A DNA stretch of 64,000 nt from Acorus gramineus (taxonomy: Eukaryota; Streptophyta; Magnoliopsida; Acorales; Acoraceae). The stretch is taken from positions 10,743,030-10,807,029 of the forward strand of contig CM060857.1 of NCBI GenBank assembly GCA_030737835.1. The letters are read 5' to 3'. Shown piece after piece: positions 13,149 to 25,568 of the stretch (positions within the stretch are counted from its first letter, which is position 1; the number at the start of each line of letters is the position of its first letter). Made by a program: the position numbers and the translations under genes. A model generated the notes under the pieces. The model was given only the letters and a program-made list of their open reading frames with translations, was not told the DNA's origin and searched no databases.

Positions 13149-13280
13149 GGAAAAAACCCATATAACCCTCATAAACGGTTTGAAATCCATATAACCTCAT
13201 AATTTTTTTAAAGTTATATAACATTTTAAAAACATTTATATATGTAAATTCAAAGACTTTGAGTTAAATTTTCAGTGACA
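13149..13280. repeat. Single arm of a foldback element
   Basis: Resembles the left arm of the element at 3977-4503. It begins GGAAAAAACCCATATAACCC, repeats AATCCATATAACC 30 bp later and ends with a GAGTTAAATTTTCAGTGAC stretch. No opposite arm was found nearby, so it is a relic. Confidence 0.7.
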
Positions 13281-13630
13281 CAAAACAGCAGATAACTGAA
13301 CCAACCATGGAATAGGAATAGAAGTATAGAAGTATACATAAGACAGGATAGAATCCATTTGGTAAGGGAGACGTTAGACGTCAAATGAATGTACTGTGCA
13401 ACACCAATTCAACGTGATATTCTCTCTCTAAAAAATACAAATGTGTGGAAAGAAATGAAGCTGTCCTTGAACTGAGAAAATATTCATATATATTCAAGCA
13501 AGTTATGATGTTTTTTTGTCTTGTTCGTATATGATATTCTCAATAAAAACAAAAGATGGGGTGCGTACGTGACCTTATCTCCACCAAACATTTGCTTTCA
13601 TTGTTCCATTCGTTTTCATCTATCCACATC

Positions 13631-13681
13631 TGGCTCTCTGTTATTATAGTTTTGCCGGCTCTCTGTTATTATAGTTTTGCC
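13631..13681. repeat. 25-bp tandem duplication
   Basis: GGCTCTCTGTTATTATAGTT followed by TTGCC occurs twice head to tail with no mismatch. Confidence 0.85.
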
Positions 13682-13689
13682 AGAAGTTA

Positions 13690-13975
13690 AAGTTTTAATA
13701 GTCAATTGTTTTAATTTTAAAAAATAAAAATTTATTAAATTTGTTTGTATTCATATTTATTAAAATTGTTAAATTATAAAGATAAATACTATCACAATAT
13801 TTAATAGAACAAAATATATCTATTTCATTTCAAAATTACAATAGTTTAAATTAGGACAACTGTTTACAGTTTATCTCAATTATTTTTTATATCAAGTAGG
13901 GATAAACTATCTCTCACTCACTTATTTCTATAATTACTATTTATTCCATTACTTACTTCTTGTCAAACCAGGCAT
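13690..13975. repeat. Dispersed AT-rich repeat, copy B
   Basis: Same word order as copies at 11490-11710 and 52250-52500, including TTCATATTTATTAAAATTG, GATAAATACTATCACAATAT and a final ATCTCTCACTCACTTATTT-type stretch also seen in the third copy. Confidence 0.5.
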
Positions 13976-13984
13976 ATGTTTTGC

Positions 13985-14100
13985 ATAACAAAGTTTGTAT
14001 TTTCATTAAAAATGAAGTATATATTATGACCAATTGTATATAGATATTTGCTTATGTAAAAAATATATTCTTCGTGATTTTATGCTAGACTGCCTAAAAA
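13985..14100. repeat. Dispersed repeat shared with 60470-60590
   Basis: About 110 bp match the later locus in the same orientation, including AAGTATATATTATGACCA and TTGTATATAGATATTTG, with a GTGATTTTA word near the end of both. Confidence 0.65.
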
Positions 14101-16440
14101 ATATAGAAACACCCTCACTTTCAAAATATGCACTTACACCCTTATTAAATTTTTTGTTAAGATGGAACAAAAGTACAATTTTATCCTTCTAATTAAATCA
14201 TTATCGTGTTTTCATATTTTAATTAACTGTTGTGTGAGTTAATTCTCACAATAAACGCATTCAGATTTTTTTCGTAATTTTATTTAATTTGTTCTTTCTC
14301 ATCTCCAATTTGGACATTATCTACATTGAAACTTTTTGAAATGGAAAATACCCATAATTCGCTAAAAAAAATGCATTCAGATGTATTTGAAAGGTTAATT
14401 ATTACATTAATTAATATTCACATAGTATATCCAAAGCTAATTCATTTTTTTTTAAATATTTACAAAATTAATTAAAGTGTAAAATTGTAATTTTAAAATA
14501 TTTTTTTATCTCATGTTAACATAAAATCTAACAGTAAAAGGTATAAATGCGTGCTTTTAAACTCCAAGGGGTGCATCTACATGTTTCAAAAGGGTTCATA
14601 TGCATTTTACCTTGTCATAAATTAATTATCCTTAATATTACTCTTTGCTAGTTTTAGAAATGAAATGAAATGAAATGATCCACATCGGCTCTGTCTTTCC
14701 TTTTATCCGTTTTCGTGATTTCTCTCATATAATTATTGGAAAGTTGAGCAATTCTTTATTCACCAACTCTCATGAACGATAGTTACACCAAACAAAACAC
14801 TCTCATGATCGATAGCAACCGTTATTATATTATAATGACCGTCGGATATATAATAACAGGCAGTGCATATACAATAACAATTAACAGAGATAGTATACAT
14901 TTTCGGTGAAATTGGGAAGGTCTCCAACATTATTCATTGCAAAATATTCACTCGAGTTCATTTTTTCAGCTTCAATTTCGTTTTAGTATGTTTTAATTTT
15001 TTTAAAATAGCATATCTTATTTAATAAGACATATAATTTTATAAAAAATAAAATACATATTCTAATGATTTGTATGAATTCATTTATATATATAAAAAAA
15101 AAACTGTATGTAACAATGCTCTCATTCATTTATTAATAACTGGATGCATAGGATGATGGGACCGTTTCTGTCGCTCCACTCATCTAATTTTATAAAAATA
15201 GTTTTTTTTTTTTTTTTTTTTTGTAACAAAACCTTTATTGAACATATCTGCTATACATACATACCAAATCAGTTTCTTGTGAGGACTGAGTGTACAAAGG
15301 AATACATTCTTGTAACTATACAAAGTAATTGATCCGCTACCAATCTACATTGCTATACAATCTTTATATGCAGTTTTCATGCAAACCCATTTCACTATAT
15401 GTAGAGTGGACACATTATTATTATTTTTTAGTGAAACTACATGTTTTTTTTACAAAAAGAAATATGCACTTTCAAAAAAATAAAATAACATGAGGATTGC
15501 ACATGGATCTGCTTTACTCGAGTCCAATCAATGCAGAGAATTACCCAAAACATTGACTGAGTAATTAGCACACATTGTTTATTAATGAGCGCTTGTAGCA
15601 TACATTCTCTAGTCCTTTTCTATTGGATTTATTACATACAATCAATCCTTTATTTTTCAAAGAAAATACACATTTCATTTGATGAAGCACATGATTCTCC
15701 TCTTTTTCTTTTTTCTTTTTTTTTTTTTAATTTGAAATGGAGTGCATTCAGCTAACTGAAGTAAATTCTTCATTTTCTTTTTGTAAATGTAGTGTTTGAA
15801 TATGCAAGGGCTACAGATAAACCCTAACTATGGAACGCCCCTAATTTTATCAATTTTTACAGTGAACTTTAGAACTTCTCCTTTCAAAGATTGTGTTATT
15901 TATATTTTGAAGATCATTATGAACACTCGACATAATTAAATTTAAACAATATGTAATACATGTGTTTGTGCCATTTCGGGTGCTTTATTATCTAAATTCT
16001 GCTTTTATGGATATGATTTCAGAGTGGATACACATATTTTTCGAAAAAGGCTTACTCCCTTATATTAATAAGAACTAAGCCAAAGTTGAGACCAGAATAA
16101 GGTTCAAAGTTTGTGACCAGAACAGAACTGTTGGTAATAAAACTCTTCAATAGCAATACCTCAAACCACAACCACACACCAGTATTGGAAGTTAAAAGAT
16201 TTCCTGTTTCAAACAAAGTAGAACCCAATCGGGACCAGCTTTGTTGGATTCAGTATCAGATTTCAAGTGAAAGAATACACAAAATTCCGTGACTAATCTA
16301 CTTAGCAATTGAACATTGTTTTATTACACACTTGATCTATAACCAATGCAACAATAAATACACCTCCCATCTCTGTAGGAACCACTAGTCTCTCTTTCTG
16401 TCTCTCTCTAGCTCAAAAATTCCTCAAAATCCCTCCATTG

Positions 16441-19400
16441 TTAATTCCCAACCGTTATTGTGAAAAAATAGAGTTTCAATATCACGGCGAGGGCCAGCTG
16501 CAACAGGAAGATCCCTGCAACAATCAAGAACCAGCTTTCGCCTGCTGACTTTATATGAGTGCGCAGGTTGAGGGCGAGGAAGGTTGCCGACATGAACCCT
16601 GCAATACCAGCAACCACCCATCTGAATATCTCCACGGGAACAACTGAGAGACACTGCAAAACCAAACAAAAATGGAATTCTCTGATTCAGCCACTGAAAG
16701 AAAAAAATCATACAGTATACAAATTCATACATGGGTGGGACTTGAACTATGTAATATTAAGTCTTCTTTTCCTCTCTACTCAGCATTGTTGATGAATAAT
16801 ATTTTATGCTAGATCATTGTCCTTTGTGAAAGAGAACAAGGAATAAAGCTAAGATGAAAATCATTCAAACAAAAACCACAAAGATATTTCGTCTATAGCC
16901 ATTTCTAGCACAAACTCTCTGACATCTCGCCCATACGGAATTCCACCATGTAAGTGGAAATTTTATAATAAGTTCTGTGCATGTACTTATTATTCACCAG
17001 AGAAAGGAAATCGTATCATTGCAGGACTACAGATTACATAATTTATAGTTAGAGAACTCACTGAGGCAGGAATGAAGACGAAGAGTGAGTATCCGTATAG
17101 ACACCATAGCTGAACAAGCCCAGATGGGGCAGAGAAGTATTTCAGGAGGAGATACAATCCAAGAGGAACAATGATAACATAGCCGTAGAACAGACCAGCT
17201 GACGAAGTCACTAAGTTTATGTCATAATTCCAGTCCTTCATCTGCAGCCTATGAGCCACATATGTAACAAACGTGCCAATTGCTGCTGCTACAAATATCA
17301 AAGTAGTGCATATCCAGAATGGTCCATACCTATTCAAAAAATATCCAAGATGATTATGCAATCTTACTCTGTAAGATGCAGAGGTACAGGTGTAGGCTTC
17401 TCACCAGAAACACATAAAAAATAAAAGTGAGCTGAACAACTTACAAGTCTGGATTATCAGCTGTTTTTTCAGTAAAACTTCCTTTAAAGGGGAGAAGAGA
17501 GTCTTTAATCCTTTCTAAAACATCTGAAGTATCAACATCAAAATATGACTTATAAGCAGCTATAGAGAATGTTCGCGTCCAGCCTGTCGGTTGTGAATCA
17601 TCAGAAGTACCACGGGCAGGCCTTGAGAAACTATCTGGAAAACATATAATGCGTTATTACTTCAAGGATGAAACTATTAAATCACTGCACAGACAAAGAT
17701 ACTCATGTCCTAATAATGATGTCTATCAATGATGCATAGCCACCATGCAAATTAAACAACTCAAATTATTATAGACATCTAAACAATATACGCAGTAGCG
17801 AGGCCTTTACAAGTACAAGAATAATGAACGTAGGAAAAACAGTTTCAGGAAATTCTTAGTGGATGGCCACCACAAATAACATGGCTTTACTTTTAATAAC
17901 AAAGCAAATTCCTTGTTGACACCTAATAACACATTAAAACACAAACCTTTAATAAGATATTAGTCATAAAATCAACATTCTGACCAGCTCTAACTTTCAT
18001 TAAAAAAAAATCTGACCAGTTTAACCACCACATAATAAACAAACAATTCATTGATACTTTAGCAACCCATAACTAAAATTTGGCCAATACACAATCAACT
18101 ACTTTATAGGATCATAGATCTCATAGAAAATGATATAAACATGGATGACATATATTTTAGGAATAAAATCAATTATGAGTAAGGTCAACATCAGTTGTGC
18201 TTTCTACCATTAATTGTGACTGTGAGAGGCAAGTAGAGAATAATCAAACCAACTTTACTACTATGCATCTGGAGAATCCTATACTCTGCCCTAATTGGGG
18301 ATAGTAAGTTTCAAACTTAGTTTATTACTTTATGACATAGCCAGAATTGTGTAATAAAAAATATACAAATATGTGGCCAACAGATTTCCATTTGTTGTTT
18401 GAGGAGTTGATACTAAATCATTAAAAAAAAATGATCTTATTAAGCTTCTCATTCACCTTGGTAACTCTCATTGAACTGAGACACACAGATTCAAGACTCA
18501 AGGTTCCCATCCCATCAAATTATAATAAGCAGATCCAAAGTCCTCATGTCACTGAATTATAAATAAGTGTTGGCACAATGCATAATTGCATATAAAATAC
18601 TGCTTGTCTAGACATTGAAGCTTTAAAACATACTTGGTCTTTCACCATAACAAAACGGCCTCATGAGTTCACTAGCTTCCATGAAAAGATATATATCACA
18701 TCTTTTTCCCAAAAATGCAAGACCGGAGAATCAATGCCTTGTAAAACCTTAATAGCAATTGCTATAATCTATTTATTGGTGGACCACTCAACCTCAGTAG
18801 TATGTCCATTATTCCACATCCTCTGTACCGTAAGAACATCAAACACTACAAACCATTATAGATATTGCCATTCAAACACTTAAAAACACTTCTGTCACTG
18901 CCAACACAGCCACCCCTCCTACAGCACCTCTCACAAGAAAAACAACATACAACATATATAGCCTGTCAATGCTGTTCCTCTCCTTTAACGTAGCCGGCAA
19001 TTAACACACACACACACAGTTTCGATCAATGCCCTAGGAACATATTCATGGATCATCTGCGTTAAAAGTCCCAGTATGAGGTGAATCGGATGAACAATCA
19101 CTACATTTATTTCCCATCTCATCAAATTATAATACTGCTAATCTATGAATTCCCATATCCTAAATGTTAAAAGTCCCCATACAGGTTCACAACTCTATAT
19201 CTTCCAGAACCTAAAAAGAAATTCAAAACTCAACCACTGAGATGTACTACGGCATCATAAGAAGCAACAATATTATACCATCCGCATCTGCTGGAGGGCG
19301 AAATATGCCGGAGATTTTCCCTTGAGCTTCTGAAGGCGGAAACGTATGAAGATTCGAATCTGCAAGCAGAACCCGCCTTCATAATCAACACTAAACAAAT

Positions 19401-19625
19401 TAACCAGAGACAACAAAGAAAACCAATGGAGAAACCCAACCTGTGAAGTTGACAGCGATATGATCAGGACCCGACGCAGCCTGCAATCAAGAATTACAGA
19501 TGAACTGACCGATCTGAACAACAAATCACAATAGAAACTCGGTCAAGCATCAAGGATTAAAGAATTACAGGTACGGATCCGGGTATCTTCTCATTGTCAA
19601 TACTGGTATATCCCCCGGACATCAT
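16441..19625 (-). CDS. YIPF1/2-like Golgi membrane protein (Yip1 domain)
   Basis: Six coding exons: 19625-19569, 19480-19441, 19359-19279, 17634-17445, 17329-17062, 16653-16441. All have GT-AG introns with compatible phases, giving 282 aa. The N-terminus MMSGGYTSIDNEKIPGSVP is typical of plant members. A cytosolic region with SYFDVDTSDVLERI precedes the family signature NPDLYGPFWICTT at residues ~121-133. Five hydrophobic helices follow (for example FYGYVIIVPLGLYLLLKYF and WFLIVAGIFLLQLALAV), and the protein ends LKLYFFTITVGN. Yip1-family proteins bind Rab GTPases and act in ER-Golgi and trans-Golgi traffic; that role is family knowledge. Two start ATGs are adjacent, and the upstream in-frame stop supports this start. 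A 5' UTR intron is likely (acceptor just before 19673, donor near 19920). Intact, with no oddities. Confidence 0.95.
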
Positions 19626-19979
19626 CTTCTCCAGCTCACCTCGGATCACTGATTTACGTAATCTGCATTAGATAAGATTTTGTTTTTCTAAGCATATCGC
19701 AGAAGCGAAAAATCGTATGGAATTCGTGTTTCAAATCAAATTTATCACAAAAGAGCGACATCACATCAAAGCAATGCAAGACTAAAAACATATTCGATCA
19801 GATCTGTAACAAATCAAAGAATCACAACTGGATCTGAAACAATAAGGGGTTCTTAAATTCGAGCAATCAATTTTAAGAAGAAATTTAGACAACAACGAAA
19901 GAAATCCATTGAAACTGACCTTTGATTCTCGTTCAGGCACGGAAACTCGAAATCTACGCAGACGAAAAGAAATGAAAAC

Positions 19980-19997
19980 CTAGATGGCGCTCTGCAT
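19980..19997 (-). promoter_or_regulatory. Short upstream ORF in the YIPF 5' leader
   Basis: ATGCAGAGCGCCATCTAG, five codons plus stop, lies in the probable first untranslated exon (~20020-19921, ending AATCAAAG|GTCAG). Whether it is translated is unknown. Confidence 0.4.
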
Positions 19998-20029
19998 CAC
20001 CGACACCTCGATTTGGCGGCGATTTGGAT

Positions 20030-20578
20030 TACAGTTTTATCTATTTATTTATTTAATTTTGTTCTTTTTATGATATTTTTTTGGCTGAATTTATCTGTCT
20101 TTGTTTTTATAAAGGCTAACTAAATTTTCTTAACGAACTGAGCAAGGGACTTGCCTTTTATTTTATTTTTTAATTTTTTCTATTTGGAATAAAAGGAACT
20201 TTGCTTTTATAGTTGATGCAGAGATACATAAGATCCACCAATACTTATTTAAATTTATATTTAAATTTTATAAAAATTTCATTTAATATGGCATGTCTTT
20301 AATTATCATTTTATGTTTTATTTAAATCTTTAAAAAAAATATAAAGTTATTGAGAAAAAAATAGTCATTGAAAATATATGATTTTTTTCATTTAAATGGA
20401 TTTATCTTTTATATTTTTGTTATTAAGACATAAATTTTTTATAATATTAGATAAATAAATATTAAAAAATAAATTTATTTATCACTATCGGTATAGCTAT
20501 TGAAATTTATTGTTATTAACTTATCATAACTTAACTATTTCATAGCATATACACGCATACATTATTTTTTAAGATCTT

Positions 20579-20615
<37 letters not shown>

Positions 20616-21630
20616 CACACTTATTGTGAAACAAATGAAAACTAACCTTTGAATTAATATCCCAACTTATACTTATGTAAACCTAAAAAATTAAAAAATT
20701 ATACTATCTTATCCATACTTAAATATCAGATCTTATATATGTCACTTTTTTTTTATATCAAGACTTATGTGACCTTAATGTGCGATTTTTAATGTTTAGA
20801 TCCGTTTAAGGGGTTCAAAAATCATCTTTGATCTTTTGGATTGGACGTAAAGATACAAAAGCTTATGCGATTCGAACTCATCTATTAAAAAACATAATTT
20901 TTGTATCGGGAAGAGTGAGAGTTTGAAATGCAACCACTCATTTGTATTTGAATCTGTATTTGAGTTTTAAACTTTTCAAACCATCCAAACAGACCCTTTC
21001 AAACAAAACCCAAACCCATAACCACCCCCCCCCCCGCCAGAGTAGAGGGTCATGGTCAGAACATGGTAAAAACAAGTATCATCATTTTTTAAGTTTATAT
21101 TATTTAAGATATATATTTGTATAAACATCCACTAAAGATATATTATTTAGACATACTTCTTCTAATATAAAGATGTGTGCCTACCGTTTATCAAAAAAAA
21201 AAAAAAAAATCTAATGAAGTATAAACATCCACTAAAAATAAAATGTGTGAATGATTACCTTCGAAGAATTCAATATATACTCAACAAACCTAATACATAC
21301 TCTATTAGAGATATTATTACTCGATCCAGACTGATTGATTGTATCAATTCGGACCCCACCAAAAGTTGGAAAGAAAAAATTGGGAAAAAAGAAGTCATTC
21401 GACACATAATGAGGACATTAAAAGCTTCTTTCTGGTACTTCACCAGTAATAAAAACACATATAAAGCTGCCTGGATTAATAAAAGGACCGGAATTAAAGG
21501 TATATGAACCTTCTCTATACAGAGGTTGAGTACATTTACTGAAGCATATGAGAAATCTTTGTAAGTTCCATATATGACAAATAAAAAAAAAAAGGATAGA
21601 ATCGCATGTGAAATCCACTACTTGCGACTC
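20030..21630. other. AT-rich spacer between convergent gene ends and YIPF promoter
   Basis: Contains an (AT)n microsatellite at ~20579-20608, a C run at ~21026-21035 and an A run at ~21193. Bases 21520-21630 are probably the 3' UTR of the gene at 21631-24962. The 110-codon open frame at 21175-21507 has no family features. Confidence 0.55.
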
Positions 21631-24600
21631 TTAATCTCCAGCCACGTTACATTCTTCGAGTAGGTTTATGAGATTATGCTCTGGAGCACTGAAAGATGGT
21701 ACCATGGAACGATTCACACGGGAAGGCCTTGCCTTCTTTCCGCTGCTTTTAGACTGGACATGCGATTCCTCCTCCATGATCGGCAAATCAGCCCCTGGTC
21801 GTGCACTAACAGGTATGCGTTCCTTCCATATTTGTCCATCCTGATATCATATGATACAGATGGTGCGTCAAAAATGTAATAGAATTAGCAGCATTCCCAA
21901 ATATGCTATTCAGCTATTGTAAAGATATCATTCAAGTGTTAACTCAAATTCTAGGTATGGTGTCGTACACCCGTAAAACATCAGTATGACCTGATAAAAG
22001 AGAGCTTCATTTAATAATGATGTCAGACAGATCAGAGATACACTTGTAATGCATTTCTAAAATTATCATTGGTTTTTTTCAAACCAACTAGATCGAGGTA
22101 GTTAAGTTGATCAGTATGATTTGTCTATCGATAGATGTCGTTTTCCTCACTCAAACACACTGCATATGGCGCTTTCAAGTGCTTGTTCGATGGTATAATC
22201 CCAGGCCATCTCTCCATTGCAATTGAGATTTGGGTAAGGCGAATCAATCTTCTAGGGACACACCAGAAAAGAATTAACATACAATGGACTAGGAATGGTA
22301 GCAAAAGTGAATGGGGAAAGCTCTAGATTTGGCATAGGCACCCTAGCCAACCTACAAAAGCAGTGTACTTAATGCTCTTTCAGGGAGTGGATCACCTTAT
22401 ACAGTCATTCATAGAGGTTCAATTAATTGGTAAGAAGTGAAATAAAACTCATCTATTTAGTCTCGGGCCTACACAATTTTAAAAAGATCTCTGGTAATAA
22501 ATAGATTTCAATCTTCTTGTGCTTGTTAAAATAAATTATGGGCCAGCCCAAAATGCATTTCAGAAGCATGGTTACCACACATGCATAATGAATTTAACAT
22601 AGTGACAGTGCCTACTGATGTAGAGTCCTGTGGGAATTAAGATATGGGCAGTATTCATATCTCATGAACTATAATCGTTAAACATAAACCTTAGCTTTTC
22701 TTCGTTCAATAAACAGGAAATTTTGTTAATGCATCCAAACTGGCACCATATGCATGATAAATGGTGCACTCACAATCCAAGCATGCGCACACGGGCAAAA
22801 GAGGAAAGCAATTTAAGAAACACACAACAAACCTTAGGTTTTCTTTGTTCAATAAATATAAACCTTTGCTTCTTAGCTAAGGTGTCCAAACACACGCGCA
22901 CATGCACACCCACAAGATAGGGGATAAAAAAAAGGAAATCCTAATGGTGGGAGTGATTCAAGGTGCAAGAGGGAAAAAACAATCAAAGAAGAGAAAAAAA
23001 TGGAGGATAGAAACTACTTTGTACTGTGTACTGGTGATATATAATGACTGTTATCCATAGAATTTGTGCACATCAAGCGGTTATTATAAGCATTGCCAAC
23101 AGTTGTTGAGTGAAATCATCGCTCTGTAATTGCCTTAATTATTCCCGAGCAACAAATAACAATTGTATGACCTCAACAAATAACAATTGTATGACCTCAT
23201 AAAGAGCTAAACTGGAGACAGTATGATGTCCAAAATTGGTCGAAATAAAAGGGAAACAGAATCCCCATGCACAGTTGGCAAAGTTGAAATTGGGCCAAAA
23301 GACTGATGCAAAGAAAAAATTCAAACGAGTAACTGTATTCTCATAAAAGGAATCTTTACAGTTAACTAAATTAGGTTAATTGACTTTTTTTTCTTTCATG
23401 TTTGCTGTGGAGTATGACGTCATTAACAATGTTGAGACAACATTTGTCAGGAATTACCAATAGATAGCTCAAGACAATGATGGACGAGTGCCACCATTAC
23501 TTAAAAGACAGGTTAACCTCCTAAAAAGGAATAAGGCAGAAGAACTGTAAAAATGTGTTATCTTCTATTTAAATCCAATTAGGCAAGTACAGTAATTGAA
23601 AACAACGCCACTAAACCCTCTTCCTCAACTATGCATGAACTAGGACAGTTCAACAAATGTGATTTACTCCTCCAGGTTATCTTATGCCACAAAAAAAAGA
23701 AGCAAGCACACCAACCCCCCAAAATTTCTAACTTGTTTTGCTGCCATTCATGGCACACTTCCCAGCACCCTATCACATGGCATAAGAAATCGCATGACAA
23801 CCTTGGCCCAAAACCACAAGTCTCATGAAAGTACTAGAATCATGAACAGGGCCCTAAGACTTACGGAATAATTGCAAATCAGTCAAAAAAAAAAAAAATA
23901 GCACCGACTTCATTTCCCTGAGCTGAATATATAGAACAGAACTAGAGATCATACCAGCATAGAGAATGCAAAAATGCATATTTAAAACTCAATGAACTTC
24001 CATAAATTAGTATTGCTAGGATGCGAAACCGCTCAACTGCAAAGTCCACTCACTACGTGTAAACATTATGCATCTACTCACTATTTGAGTGGTATTCTAG
24101 TATAGATAGCTATCAGGGTAGTTTCCATTTACAATTTTTTTCTTCTTATTCCATTTACAATTTTTTTATGATTGTTTTCTGTAATTAATTGGGGTGTACA
24201 AGGCGTGAATAAGGTATTTCAATGCCTATCCCTCTGGAATTGCCATCGAAGTTTATACAAGCTTGCTCAGGTATAATTATTAGGTTACATTCACGCGAGA
24301 TAAAACAGTTTTTTTTTTCCCATTCCACCTCTAGCTACGCTTATTCTCCCCCCATTTCATGCCCCGAGAAGAAACTAGAATGATATTGCTCATGCTTGTG
24401 AAAAGAATCATTAGATATGTCCACAAAGAGTTAGTTACACTTAGATTGGTCCATTGAAACCAAGCAGTACAACAAGATCCCAAATAGACCATAAATTTCA
24501 TCCGAACATTCGTCCAAAAACAAACACACATCAAATATGACTAACAACAAAAAAAAACACCAACGATGAATTCAAAGTGTGAAAATGCAACGACACACTG

Positions 24601-24962
24601 CGATGAGAATCGCAATTCCAAACCCTAACCATGACACTTACATTCAAAATCGAAGGCTCCGGCAATGGACACTTGACAGGCTCGTCGCAGTCGGGAGGCT
24701 CGATCGGGTGCTCCACGGGCTTGAACTCCGCCGCAACTTCGGTCCCGTGCGGCGGCGCATCCACCGGTTCGACAGGGGCGGCCGCAGCAGCCGAACCAAT
24801 CGCATCCTGCGATAGTTGTTGCAAAAACCACAATTCACCACCAAATTTAATAAAAGGAAAGATCGGACGGTGAGAAGGGGCTGAAGAGCTCACGAGGGCG
24901 CTCTGAGACCGTCGATGGCCGGTGCGGCCGCTGGCGGAGAAGCGGGAGAAGAGGCCGACCAT
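21631..24962 (-). CDS. Conserved plant protein of unknown function, 147 aa
   Basis: Three exons: 24962-24894 (23 codons), 24806-24642 (55) and 21840-21631 (69 plus stop). All introns are phase 0; the second is 2.8 kb. The protein starts MVGLFSRFSASGRTGHRRSQ and has an Ala-rich stretch. It then carries the conserved block EFKPVEHPIEPPDCDEPVKC, then PLPEPSILNDGQIWKER, then a basic Ser/Lys region, and ends NLINLLEECNVAGD. I recognise the first exon and the VEHPIEP-PLPEPSILNDG block from small plant proteins that have no established role. There is no signal peptide or membrane segment. The third exon, 2.8 kb away, is supported because the splice joins exactly at SILN|DGQIWKER, a junction conserved in the family. 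Function unknown. Confidence 0.85.
23151..23199. repeat. 24-bp tandem duplication in an intron
   Basis: AACAAATAACAATTGTATGA followed by CCTC occurs twice head to tail inside the 2.8-kb intron of the 147-aa protein gene. Confidence 0.85.
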
Positions 24963-25409
24963 CGAGAGCGAATGGGGTTCACCGATTTTACGTTGGTTTC
25001 GGATTTAACCGCCTTGGGATGCTCTGCAGGGAGAGAACGGATTCTCTGATTGGAAAGGGCGGTGAAGCGAATCGAACCCATTTGGCAGAAAATCGTTTTA
25101 AATGAGAGAGAGATCGGGAAAGAAAAAAAAAGAGTTCAATTATTTAAAAATAATGAATTCCACCGACTGCCAGTTTTTTTAATTTGTTTTTTAGTTTAAA
25201 AGTTGTATTACATTGAGCGAATTATGAATTATTATTATAGGGAGATATTTGTGAGGAATATTCGCACGCGTGTTTACGTTGAATGTCTGGATGCGTGGAA
25301 TGGAGGTATGCTTACATCACAATCATGCGAGTGGTGCTGTTTAAATATCAGTTACTGTTATTAATTTACATGCATTTAAACGAACATCGGATTCAATCAG
25401 GAATGCTAT

Positions 25410-25470
25410 TCAATTAGTGTCCAATGGACACATTTGACACGTGTCTTAATAAAAAATCTCAAAAAGATTT
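25410..25470. repeat. Isolated end of a GACACGTGTC foldback element
   Basis: TAGTGTCCAATGGACACATT followed by TGACACGTGTC matches the terminal repeat of the element at 26729-27419. Both sites are preceded by similar words (ATTTAAACGA, then a GAGGAATG/CAGGAATG stretch), so the two may derive from a duplicated segment. Confidence 0.55.
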
Positions 25471-25568
25471 CACTGACCGCTAAAAAGTGGTCCCTTGCGA
25501 GTGATATTGTTTTAGGAAAATTTTCACTCAAGAAAATATCAGTTACTATCGTGAATACATACATTTAA

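Larger units (their letters stand above)
10888..16440. other. AT-rich intergenic spacer with dispersed repeats
   Basis: No gene recognised. The right few hundred bases before 16440 are probably the 3' UTR of the YIPF gene. The rest holds old repeats (listed separately), a C run at ~11719-11728, a T run near 15202 and nothing else I can support. Confidence 0.6.

Noticed and set aside
21175..21507. 110-codon plus-strand frame near the end of the 147-aa protein gene
   Set aside because: It begins in an A run, has a Lys/Asn/Ile-biased composition and lies antisense to a probable 3' UTR.
23151..23199. Could the short direct repeat be a CRISPR-like array?
   Set aside because: There are only two abutting copies with no spacers, in a plant intron; it is a simple tandem duplication.
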